This document shows, piece by piece, positions 1-6,198 of a stretch of 13,017 nucleotides of DNA. Made by a program: the position numbers and the translations under genes. The notes under the pieces are model-generated. The model saw only the letters and a list, made by a program, of their open reading frames with translations. It did not search any database and had not been told where the DNA came from. The stretch covers positions 1 through 13,017 of the forward strand of contig JAFZZX010000096.1 in assembly GCA_017615515.1 (NCBI GenBank). Direction: 5' to 3'. Each line of letters opens with the position of its first letter. Within the stretch, counting starts at the first letter, position 1. The stretch comes from Clostridia bacterium. Its GTDB lineage: Bacteria; Bacillota; Clostridia; Christensenellales; CAG-1252.

Positions 1-25
1 AGGTGCGGCTGGATCACCTCCTTTT
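1..25 (+). rRNA. rrs: 16S rRNA, 3' end (partial)
   Basis: The window opens inside the conserved 3' end of 16S rRNA: GGCTGGATCACCTCCTTT is the universal tail containing the anti-Shine-Dalgarno CCTCC (17-21). The mature 3' end should lie at about 24-25. Only the tail is present, so nothing can be said about the body of the gene. It is followed by a trailer and an intrinsic terminator, not by a tRNA or 23S gene. Confidence 0.97.
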
Positions 26-170
26 AAGGAGCTACGACAAGTGTAGCTTTAAGTCTAGTTCGATCCTCGGATCGATCGGCAGATATGCCTCAAAATATCC
101 CCTTCGGAAGGGTTAAAAATCCAAACCAAGAAATCCTTACGATTTCGAACTTGTCTATTCTGAAGTTACT
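26..170 (+). other. 16S rRNA trailer with local hairpins and half of a processing stem
   Basis: This is the transcribed spacer between the 16S tail and its terminator. Visible hairpins are AGCTAC (30-35) with GTAGCT (43-48), CGATCC (61-66) with GGATCG (69-74), CCCTT (100-104) with AAGGG (108-112), and GAAATC (130-135) with GATTTC (141-146). At 154-167, TCTATT-c-TGAAGTT is complementary to AACTTCA and AATAGA in the 16S leader at the other end of the window (12875-12893), as expected of an RNase III-type pre-16S stem. No tRNA-Ile or tRNA-Ala, boxA or 23S start is visible. The processing role is inferred. Confidence 0.6.
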
Positions 171-209
171 AAAACGGCGCAGTTTTGAAAGGAACCGCGC
201 CGTTTTTTT
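171..209 (+). terminator. Intrinsic terminator closing the 16S transcription unit
   Basis: A perfect 10-bp stem, AAAACGGCGC (171-180) with GCGCCGTTTT (197-206), encloses a 16-nt loop and ends in a run of seven T (203-209). This is a textbook Rho-independent terminator on the + strand about 145 bases after the mature 16S end. It indicates that this 16S gene is not co-transcribed with 23S rRNA. Confidence 0.92.
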
Positions 210-211
210 GC

Positions 212-400
212 TTTTATGCGGCGGCAAGTAGCGGCGCGAATACACTAAAACCGCGCTTTTTATGCGGCGGCGAATCAGAGGGCATGAGCTTTGCTAACTG
301 CCTTCTCACCGCATAATCACGTACAAGGAGTACGCTCATATGCGTTTCGTCGGAGAGCGCTTGCCTCTACCCCCTTCTTCGCCGCCTTGTTTGTTTTGTG
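212..400. repeat. Imperfect long palindrome (REP/MITE-like) with flanking direct repeat
   Basis: The segment begins with a 14-bp direct repeat TTTTATGCGGCGGC at 212-225 and 258-271. The second copy runs into an inverted pair, GGCGGCGAA (266-274) and TTCGCCGCC (378-386). Near the centre is a nested hairpin: CGCATA (310-315) with TATGCG (339-344), enclosing CGTAC (320-324) with GTACG (330-334) around the loop AAGGA. The symmetric internal-loop layout and terminal inverted repeats suggest a REP- or MITE-like non-coding element. No transposase is nearby, and mobility cannot be shown from one copy. Confidence 0.55.
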
Positions 401-500
401 TCGCTCCGATTACAAGGATAATTTTTCGGAGCGAAGCGACCCACAATTCATAATTCACAATTCCTAATTCCTAATTTATGAGACGCTCGGCTTCGCTCGC
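401..500 (+). repeat. Heptad repeat element, copy 1
   Basis: Layout: TCGCTCCGA (401-409) pairs perfectly with TCGGAGCGA (426-434). The conserved left arm TTCGGAGCGAAGCGACCCAC lies at 425-444. Five 7-bp units follow at 445-479 (AATTCAT, AATTCAC, AATTCCT, AATTCCT, AATTTAT). The right arm AGACGCTCGGCTTCGCTCGC lies at 481-500. GAGCGAAGC in the left arm (429-437) is the exact reverse complement of GCTTCGCTC in the right arm (490-498), so the arms can pair and loop out the heptads. The left arm is identical to that of the inverted copy at 2764-2783. Confidence 0.8.
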
Positions 501-516
501 TTTAGCGCTAACGCGC

Positions 517-611
517 GGATCTTTGCTGATTGCAGGCAATACATCAAAGATCCACAATTCCTAATTCCTAATTCATAATTCATAATTAGAAAGACGCTCG
601 ACTTCGCTCGC
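517..611 (+). repeat. Heptad repeat element, copy 2, with a different left hairpin
   Basis: Five heptads (AATTCCT, AATTCCT, AATTCAT, AATTCAT, AATTAGA; 556-590) are followed by the right arm at 592-611, which matches copy 1 at 19 of 20 positions. In place of the usual left arm there is a perfect 9-bp hairpin, GGATCTTTG (517-525) with CAAAGATCC (545-553), containing a second pair ATTGC (529-533) with GCAAT (536-540). The element ends about 30 bp before the -35 box of the next gene. It is either a variant of the family or a composite of two elements. Confidence 0.75.
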
Positions 612-642
612 TCTGGGCGCCGGCGCGCACGAAACGCTCCGC

Positions 643-671
643 TTGACAAACCCAATACAACTTATTATAAT
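643..671 (+). promoter_or_regulatory. Perfect-consensus sigma-A promoter for the GNAT-fhs unit
   Basis: TTGACA (643-648) and TATAAT (666-671) are separated by exactly 17 bases. The start point is expected near 678, giving a short leader before the ribosome binding site at 688-693. Both hexamers are perfect, so strong constitutive transcription is inferred. No operator-like palindrome overlaps it. Confidence 0.9.
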
Positions 672-699
672 AATTTTATTATATTGTAGGGAGCTCTTT

Positions 700-1077
700 A
701 TGCTGCACGTAAAGCCCGTGATCGACGAATCTTGCGAGGCGTTTCTCCGCTCCGAAGGGGTGGAGCTTTCTTGCGCTTCGGGGGTGGACGTGGCGCTTTA
801 CGAGGACGAGAGGATGATCGGCGCGGCGCGCGTTTCCTTCGCCCCCGATACGGCGGTCTTGGAGGCGGTCTACGTGACGCCCGATCGGCGCGGCTGTGGC
901 TTCGGCGACTTCCTGACCCGTGCGGTGATGGACGCCTATACGCGCAGTTTGCCCCTCTTTCGGGTGGCGTACAAGAGCGATTATTTTATGAAGTTCGGCT
1001 TTACGGAGTCGGCGGACGGTATGACGATAAAGAGCGAGGAGATCACTTTCCCCTCGGCATGCGGAGGACACAGATGA
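700..1077 (+). CDS. Small GNAT-family N-acetyltransferase
   Basis: This 125-residue protein belongs to the Gcn5-related acetyltransferases, which move an acetyl group from acetyl-CoA to an amine; the substrate here is unknown. The acetyl-CoA signature is visible at residues 58-70, with R63-R64-G-C-G-F-G69 forming the pyrophosphate-binding turn (R/Q-x-x-G-x-G/A) after the strand VLEAVYVT. The segment YFMKFGF (95-101) is the usual C-terminal GNAT strand. It is slightly shorter than typical 140-170-residue members and lacks a long N-terminal helix. I chose the ATG at 700 because AGGGAG (688-693) sits 6 bases upstream. An ATG-less extension back to 643 would overlap the promoter. The stop overlaps the fhs start by 4 bases (ATGA), which implies translational coupling. 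The family call is secure; the substrate is not. Confidence 0.85.
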   Translation: MLHVKPVIDESCEAFLRSEGVELSCASGVDVALYEDERMIGAARVSFAPDTAVLEAVYVTPDRRGCGFGDFLTRAVMDAYTRSLPLFRVAYKSDYFMKFGFTESADGMTIKSEEITFPSACGGHR

Positions 1078-2723
1078 AGAGCGACATCGAGATAGCAAGG
1101 GAATCCACGCTGCGCCCGATCGGCGAGATCGCGGCGAAACTCGGACTGACGGAAGAGGAGATCGAGCAGTACGGCAAGTACAAGGCGAAGGTCGCGAGGA
1201 AGCCCGCGGCGGCGAAAGGCAAATTGATCCTCGTGACGGCGATCAACCCGACCCCGCTCGGCGAGGGCAAGACCACGGTGTCCATCGGGCTGGCGGACGC
1301 CTTTACCCTGATGGGCAAGAAATGTTGTTTGGCGCTTCGCGAGCCGTCTCTCGGACCGGTTTTCGGCATCAAGGGCGGCGCGACGGGCGGTGGCTACAGC
1401 CAAGTCCTGCCGATGGAAGACATCAACCTGCATTTTACGGGCGACTTGCACGCGATCACGGCGGCGAATAACCTGCTCGCGGCGCTGATCGACAATCATA
1501 TCAAGTTCGGCAACGAGCTCGGGATAGAGAGGATCTCCTTCCGTCGCGCGATGGATATGAACGAGCGCTCGCTCCGAAAGATCGTTCTGTGCGCCAAGGG
1601 CGGCGCGGACGGCGAACCGCACGAGGGCGGATTCGACATCACGGCGGCGTCCGAAGTGATGACCACGCTGTGCCTCGCGGAGAATATGACCGACCTCAAG
1701 CGTCGGCTTGCCGCGATCATAGTCGGTTACGACGAGGCGGGCAAGGCGGTCACGGCGGGCGACCTCGGCGCGGAAGAGGCGATGGCGATCCTCTTGAAGG
1801 ACGCGATCAAGCCCAATCTCGTGCAGACCATCGGCGGCACGCCCGCGCTGATTCACGGCGGACCCTTTGCGAATATCGCGCACGGTTGCAATAGCGTGAT
1901 CGCGACCAAGACGGCTCTGTCCCTCTCCGACGTCACGGTGACCGAGGCGGGATTCGGCGCGGATCTCGGCGCGGAGAAGTTCCTCGACATCAAGTGTCGC
2001 AAGGCGGGACTGAAGCCCGCGGCGGTCGTGCTCGTTGCGACGGTGCGCGCTCTCAAATACAACGGCGGCGTGGATAAAACGCAGTTGACGGGCGAGGATC
2101 TCGCGGCGCTCGAAAAGGGCATCGTGAACCTCGGCGCGCATATAGACAACCTGACGGGCGTTTTCGGCGTGCCCCTCGTCGTCTCGATCAACAAGTTCGC
2201 GACCGACACCGATAAGGAGATCGCGTTCGTGCAAAAATACTGCGCGGACAGAGGGGTCAAGGCGGTCGTGAACGAATGCTTCCTCAAGGGGGGCGTAGGG
2301 GCTACGGCCCTCGCGAAAGAGGTGCTCGCGGCGAGCGAAAAGGACTACACCCTTCGCTACGCGTACGAGCTGACCGATCCTCTGAAAGTGAAGATCGAGA
2401 AGGTCGCAAAGCGCGTCTACGGCGCGGCGGAAGTCACGTTCTCCGATCTCGCGGCGGCGAAACTTGCCGCGGCGGAAGAGCAGGGCTTCGGCTCTTTCCC
2501 CGTCTGCATCGCGAAGACGCAATATTCCCTCTCTCCCGACCAAAAGGCCTTGGGGCGCCCGACGGGATTTACCTTCCCGGTCACCGACGTGACGGTCAGA
2601 GGCGGCGCGGGGTTCGTCGTGGTGGAGTGCGGTTCGGTGATGCTGATGCCGGGCCTTCCCAAGGAACCCAACGCATACAAAATGACGATCAACGAGGACG
2701 GCGTTATAGACGGGTTGTCTTGA
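1074..2723 (+). CDS. fhs: Formate-tetrahydrofolate ligase (10-formyl-THF synthetase)
   Basis: This cytosolic enzyme joins formate to tetrahydrofolate with ATP, giving 10-formyl-THF for purine synthesis, formyl-Met-tRNA and, in acetogens, the methyl branch of the Wood-Ljungdahl pathway. The 549 residues match the family (about 555). The nucleotide-binding loop TPLGEGKTT lies at 60-68. The first family signature FGIKGGATGGGY is at 97-108 and leads into PMEDINLHFTGDLHAI. The second signature VATVRALKYNGG starts at 321. The start at 1074 has GGAGG at 1063-1067 and overlaps the preceding GNAT stop as ATGA. A longer upstream reading in the same frame runs antiparallel to nothing but crosses the GNAT gene and lacks family similarity, so I rejected it. 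The stop codon lies inside the arm of a repeat element (2721-2783). No other one-carbon genes are adjacent. Confidence 0.97.
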   Translation: MKSDIEIARESTLRPIGEIAAKLGLTEEEIEQYGKYKAKVARKPAAAKGKLILVTAINPTPLGEGKTTVSIGLADAFTLMGKKCCLALREPSLGPVFGIKGGATGGGYSQVLPMEDINLHFTGDLHAITAANNLLAALIDNHIKFGNELGIERISFRRAMDMNERSLRKIVLCAKGGADGEPHEGGFDITAASEVMTTLCLAENMTDLKRRLAAIIVGYDEAGKAVTAGDLGAEEAMAILLKDAIKPNLVQTIGGTPALIHGGPFANIAHGCNSVIATKTALSLSDVTVTEAGFGADLGAEKFLDIKCRKAGLKPAAVVLVATVRALKYNGGVDKTQLTGEDLAALEKGIVNLGAHIDNLTGVFGVPLVVSINKFATDTDKEIAFVQKYCADRGVKAVVNECFLKGGVGATALAKEVLAASEKDYTLRYAYELTDPLKVKIEKVAKRVYGAAEVTFSDLAAAKLAAAEEQGFGSFPVCIAKTQYSLSPDQKALGRPTGFTFPVTDVTVRGGAGFVVVECGSVMLMPGLPKEPNAYKMTINEDGVIDGLS

Positions 2724-2783
2724 AGCGAGCGTCTTTCCGATTAGGAATTAGGAATTAGGAATTGTGGGTCGCTTCGCTCCGAA
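2721..2783 (-). repeat. Heptad repeat element, copy 3, inverted and overlapping the fhs stop
   Basis: Read on the minus strand, this copy starts with the 20-base left arm TTCGGAGCGAAGCGACCCAC (2783-2764, identical to copy 1), carries three AATTCCT units (2743-2763) and ends with the right-arm core AGACGCTCG followed by CTTCA. On the + strand the right arm begins with TGA, the stop codon of fhs. GAAGCGA (2722-2728) can pair with TCGCTTC (2769-2775). It has three heptads against five in copies 1 and 2. Confidence 0.85.
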
Positions 2784-2942
2784 TAATACACCCATCCCGA
2801 ACAAAGTGAGGAGAGAAAGGAGGCTTGATTGCGCGTAGCCGAGCATCTCTCCAATTCGGATTGCGGATGCGCAGAAAGCGTGAAACCACGAGTGACGATT
2901 AAGTAAAAAGCGGAAATATACGCCGCAAAAGGATATAATGTA

Positions 2943-4550
2943 ATGGAAAGTACGAATTTTATCGAAGAGATCATCGACAGCGAACTCGCCGCGGGCAAGG
3001 TCAGTAAGATCGTGACCCGCTTCCCCCCGGAGCCGAACGGCTATCTGCACGTCGGTCACGCGAAATCCCTCGCGATCAATTTCGGGGTCAAAAGGAAGTA
3101 TCACGGCGAATGCAACCTCCGCTTCGACGACACCAACCCGACCAAGGAAGACGTCGAGTACGTGAACAGCATCAAAGAGGACATCAAGTGGCTCGGCTTC
3201 ACTTGGGATCGCGAACTCTACGCCAGCGACTACTTCGATCAAATGTTCGAATACGCGCTGAAACTCATAAGGGACGGCAAGGCGTACGTTTGTGATATGA
3301 GCGCAGAGGAGATCACGAAAAACCGCGGCACGCTGACCGAACCCGGCGTCGAGAGTCCCTCGCGAAATCGCTCTGTCGAGGAGAACCTGAGCCTGTTCGA
3401 AGGCATGAAGAACGGCGAATTCGCAGACGGCGAGAAGGTCTTGCGCGCCAAGATCGACATGGCGAGCCCGAATATCAATATGCGCGACCCGATCCTTTAC
3501 CGCGTACTCCGCGCGACCCATCACCGCACGGGGGGCAAGTGGTGCATTTATCCGATGTACGACTTCGCGCATCCGATCAGCGACTGCATCGAGGGCATCA
3601 CGCACTCGATCTGCACCCTCGAATTCGAGGATCATCGCCCGCTCTACGATTGGGTCAAATACAACTGCGGTTTCGGCGACAATCCGCGTCAGATCGAGTT
3701 CGCGCGTCTGGGGCTGACCCGCACGATCATGAGCAAGCGCTACTTAAAGCGCCTCGTCGACACGGGCGTGGTCGAAGGCTGGGACGATCCCCGTATGCCG
3801 ACCCTCTCGGGAATGCGCGAGAGGGGTTATCCGCCCGAGGCGCTCCTCGATTTCTGCGACCGCATCGGCGTCGCGAAGAGCAATTCGATGGTCGAATCCG
3901 CGCTGTTGGAACATTGCGTCAGGGAGAATCTCAATGCGAACGCGACCCGCGTGATGGTGGTCAAGGAGCCGCTGAAGCTCCGCATCGTGAACCTCACCGC
4001 GCCCGTGACCGTCGAGATTGAGAACAATCCGACCGCTGAGAACGCGGGCACGCACGCCGTCACGCTGACCCCCGAGATCTACATCGAGAAGACCGACTTT
4101 TCGCTCGATCCGCCCCCGAAGTATCACCGCCTGAAACCGGACGGCATGGTGCGATTAAAGGGTGCGTACATCATTAAATATCTGTCGCACGAGACCGACG
4201 ACGCGGGCAACGTGACCGCCGTCAATTGCGAGTATATCGAGGACAGTATGTCGGGCGGCGCGAATGCGGGCATCAAGGTCAAGGGCGTATTGCATTGGGC
4301 TCCCGCGGACGCTTTGGACATCACGATCAACGACTACGACTACCTCTTGGACGACGTCGAGGATGGCAGGGACTTCGGCGAGAGGCTGAATCCCATCACG
4401 AAGACGGTCTATCAGGGGAAGGCGGAGCCTTTCCTCGGAGAGGCGAAAGCCTACGACCGCTTCCAGTTCATGCGCCTCGGCTACTATATGAAGAACCGCA
4501 AGGGCGAATACAACCTGATCGTCGGATTGAAGGACAGCCACAAAGGATAG
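2943..4550 (+). CDS. glnS: Glutaminyl-tRNA synthetase
   Basis: This class I synthetase charges tRNA-Gln with glutamine using ATP. The 535 residues are close to the usual ~550. The Rossmann fold opens with PPEPNGYLHVGHAKS (28-42), where H36-V-G-H39 is the HIGH motif. The GlnRS-specific NLRFDDTNPTKEDVEYV and CIEGITHSICTLEFEDHRPLYDW blocks follow, and the KMSKS equivalent is M263-S-K-R. The C-terminal anticodon-binding beta barrels (about 335-535) appear complete. AAAAGGA (2927-2933) is the likely ribosome binding site. A perfect TATAAT (2934-2939) lies just before the ATG, which leaves the position of the true promoter unclear. The 159 bp before it (2784-2942) hold a 7-bp inverted pair GGAGAGA/TCTCTCC (2810-2816, 2846-2852), but I see no T-box AGGGTGGNACCGCG core. 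Many Firmicutes use GatCAB instead, so GlnRS is informative about lineage. Confidence 0.97.
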   Translation: MESTNFIEEIIDSELAAGKVSKIVTRFPPEPNGYLHVGHAKSLAINFGVKRKYHGECNLRFDDTNPTKEDVEYVNSIKEDIKWLGFTWDRELYASDYFDQMFEYALKLIRDGKAYVCDMSAEEITKNRGTLTEPGVESPSRNRSVEENLSLFEGMKNGEFADGEKVLRAKIDMASPNINMRDPILYRVLRATHHRTGGKWCIYPMYDFAHPISDCIEGITHSICTLEFEDHRPLYDWVKYNCGFGDNPRQIEFARLGLTRTIMSKRYLKRLVDTGVVEGWDDPRMPTLSGMRERGYPPEALLDFCDRIGVAKSNSMVESALLEHCVRENLNANATRVMVVKEPLKLRIVNLTAPVTVEIENNPTAENAGTHAVTLTPEIYIEKTDFSLDPPPKYHRLKPDGMVRLKGAYIIKYLSHETDDAGNVTAVNCEYIEDSMSGGANAGIKVKGVLHWAPADALDITINDYDYLLDDVEDGRDFGERLNPITKTVYQGKAEPFLGEAKAYDRFQFMRLGYYMKNRKGEYNLIVGLKDSHKG

Positions 4551-4570
4551 AATAGAGGAGAAGGCGGCGG

Positions 4571-4587
4571 CATAGTTTTATACTATG
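4571..4587 (+). promoter_or_regulatory. Small hairpin covering the start codon of the glmU-like gene
   Basis: CATAGT (4571-4576) pairs perfectly with ACTATG (4582-4587) around a 5-base loop, placing the ATG (4585-4587) in the stem. The only purine-rich site, GGAGAAGG (about 4557-4564), is some 20 bases from the ATG, too far for normal use. The stem is AT-rich and weak, so a regulatory role is only a possibility. Confidence 0.3.
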
Positions 4588-5601
4588 GATACGCTCTTTC
4601 TTTATCTGATAAACGACCTTCCCGACGTGCCCTCTCTCGCGGGGCTGACTCCCTACGAGTGGCTGAAACGCGGCGTGGGCGAAATCCCGCACCGTGAGAT
4701 CACGGACGAAAGCGAAGCGATAGATCCGCAAGGCGCGGACGGCGTCGCGATCCTATACGCCGATACCCCTCTCGTGCGAAAAGCCGACCTCGTCGATCTG
4801 TTTCGCGAGATGGAGAAACGCGGGATCGACGGCTACGAGATCGGCAGGGGCAGGCTGGTCACCACAGCAGCCTTTCGCCGCGGCTCTCTCCCGAAAAGGA
4901 GATGCGTCGCGCCCTTCGCGGGGCGGCTGACGGACGCGACCTCGCTCAGCGCGATCGAAAGGTTATTATACCGAAGAAATGCGGATTTATCCGTACAAAA
5001 CGGAGCAATTATCCCCGACGTGGATTCGGTGCGGATCGATGCGACGACGGTGGTGGAACGGGGTGCGACCGTCGAGCCTTATGCGCTCATTCGGCACAGC
5101 CGCATTCGTGCGGGCGCTCGGATCGGCAGTTTCTGCGAGATCGAGAACGCCGAGATCGGCGAAGGCGCGCGGATCGAGCATTCCGTGATCCGCGACAGCG
5201 TGGTCGGCGCTCGGGCGACGGTAGGACCCTTTGCCTATCTCCGTATGGGGACGTATCTCGGCGAGGGCGTGCGCGTCGGCGACTTCGTGGAAGTGAAAAA
5301 GAGCCGCATCGGCGCGGGGGCGAAAGCCGCGCATTTAGCCTATATCGGCGACGCCGAGGTCGGCGCGGAGACCAACGTCGGATGCGGCACGGTCTTCGCC
5401 AATTACGACGGCAAGGTCAAGCGCGAGACCCGCGTCGGAAAGCGGGTGTTTATCGGTGCGAATACCAATCTGATCGCGCCGCTGACCGTCGGAGACGACG
5501 CCTATATCGCCGCCGCAAGTACGGTGACAAGGGACGTTCCGCCCCGTGCGTTCGTGATCGGACGGGTCAGAGAGGAAGTCAAGGAAAAACGCAGGGAATG
5601 A
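4585..5601 (+). CDS. GlmU-like protein: intact acetyltransferase, reduced uridyltransferase domain
   Basis: The C-terminal half (about 130-338) is the left-handed beta-helix acetyltransferase of GlmU, which makes GlcNAc-1-phosphate from glucosamine-1-phosphate and acetyl-CoA for peptidoglycan. Hexapeptide repeats run from about 145. Residues matching the E. coli active site are present: R220, K238, H250, Y253, N273 and K279, in [22 protein letters not shown] and FANYDGKVK. The N-terminal half is only ~130 residues instead of ~230. It keeps fragments resembling the uridyltransferase ([17 protein letters not shown] at 56-63) but lacks the LAAGxGTRM nucleotide-binding loop and downstream catalytic segments. 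Total length is 338 against ~455. The acetyl transfer step is therefore supported and the UTP step is not. In-frame stop TAG at 4573-4575 rules out a longer N-terminus in this frame. It occupies the glmU position before pth and mfd, 34 bases after glnS. Confidence 0.85.
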   Translation: MDTLFLYLINDLPDVPSLAGLTPYEWLKRGVGEIPHREITDESEAIDPQGADGVAILYADTPLVRKADLVDLFREMEKRGIDGYEIGRGRLVTTAAFRRGSLPKRRCVAPFAGRLTDATSLSAIERLLYRRNADLSVQNGAIIPDVDSVRIDATTVVERGATVEPYALIRHSRIRAGARIGSFCEIENAEIGEGARIEHSVIRDSVVGARATVGPFAYLRMGTYLGEGVRVGDFVEVKKSRIGAGAKAAHLAYIGDAEVGAETNVGCGTVFANYDGKVKRETRVGKRVFIGANTNLIAPLTVGDDAYIAAASTVTRDVPPRAFVIGRVREEVKEKRRE

Positions 5602-5619
5602 CCTGCGGAAGGAGAGAAA

Positions 5620-6186
5620 ATGTTGTTGGTCGTGGGACTCGGAAACATAGGCGCCCGATACGAAGGGACCTATCATAACGTCGGGTTTTCGGTAGCGGAT
5701 GCGCTCGCCGAGCGCCTCGGGCTGTCTTTCCGCGAGAACGCGGGGATCCGCGCTTTCGAGGCGGAAGGCAACGTCTCGGGCAAGAAGATCCGCATTTTGA
5801 AGCCTACGACTTATATGAACCTTTCGGGCGAATGCGTGAAGTCCGCGATCGCGAAATACAAGGCGGAGCCAAAAGAGGTCCTGGTCGTCCTCGACGACGT
5901 TGACCTTGCCGTCGGGGTGACGAGGTTCCGCGAGAAGGGCAGCGCAGGCACCCACAACGGCTTGCGCAATATCACCGCGCTCTGCGGAGAATTGCCGCGC
6001 CTCAGGGTCGGCATCGGCAAGCCGCACCCGGGGGAGGATCTTGCGGAATACGTCTTGCACAAGGTGAATAAAGAATCTGCCTCTCTCCTCTCGAAAGCGG
6101 CGGAGAAGGCGGCGGCGGGGATCGAAAAGTACCTTGCGGACGGGGACGTAGAGGCATTCACGAGGGAGATGAACACGAACGCCTGA
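5620..6186 (+). CDS. pth: Peptidyl-tRNA hydrolase
   Basis: Pth cleaves the ester bond of peptidyl-tRNAs that drop off ribosomes, recycling tRNA. The 188 residues match the family. The N-terminal VVGLGNIGARYEGTYHNVGF carries N9 and the catalytic H19. N67 lies in KPTTYMNLSG, the acid D92 in LDDVDL, and N113 in THNGLRNI, so all the known active-site positions are present. The usual GLGNPG is GLGNIG here and TRHN is TYHN, both conservative departures outside the catalytic residues. The ATG at 5620 has a strong AAGGAGAG at 5609-5616. The gene lies 18 bases after the glmU-like stop and 12 bases before mfd, the common Firmicutes arrangement, so one operon is likely. Confidence 0.97.
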   Translation: MLLVVGLGNIGARYEGTYHNVGFSVADALAERLGLSFRENAGIRAFEAEGNVSGKKIRILKPTTYMNLSGECVKSAIAKYKAEPKEVLVVLDDVDLAVGVTRFREKGSAGTHNGLRNITALCGELPRLRVGIGKPHPGEDLAEYVLHKVNKESASLLSKAAEKAAAGIEKYLADGDVEAFTREMNTNA

Positions 6187-6198
6187 CTCCCGATTCGG

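Noticed and set aside
26..170. tRNA or 5S gene in the 16S trailer
   Set aside because: No cloverleaf, no GGTTCGANTCC T-arm and no 5S motif. The hairpins are short and local.
214..339. A 41-codon minus-strand reading frame (start MSVLLVRDYAVRRQL) across the palindrome
   Set aside because: It is created by the palindromic element, has no ribosome binding site or promoter, and its codons simply follow the repeat structure.
732..1073. Upstream extension of the fhs frame to 732
   Set aside because: It overlaps the GNAT gene out of frame, is Arg/Gly-rich shadow sequence, and the ATG at 1074 has GGAGG and the family N-terminus.
981..2543. Long minus-strand open frame (520 codons) opposite fhs
   Set aside because: Antisense shadow of a GC-rich gene: Arg-rich, no family motifs, and the + strand product is a clear FTHFS.
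2784..2942. Possible T-box riboswitch before glnS
   Set aside because: There is no AGGGTGGNACCGCG antiterminator core, specifier loop pattern or terminator hairpin with a T run.
4902..5678. Alternate + strand frame (258 codons) inside the glmU-like gene
   Set aside because: Arg-rich out-of-frame translation. The overlapping frame carries the conserved GlmU active-site residues.
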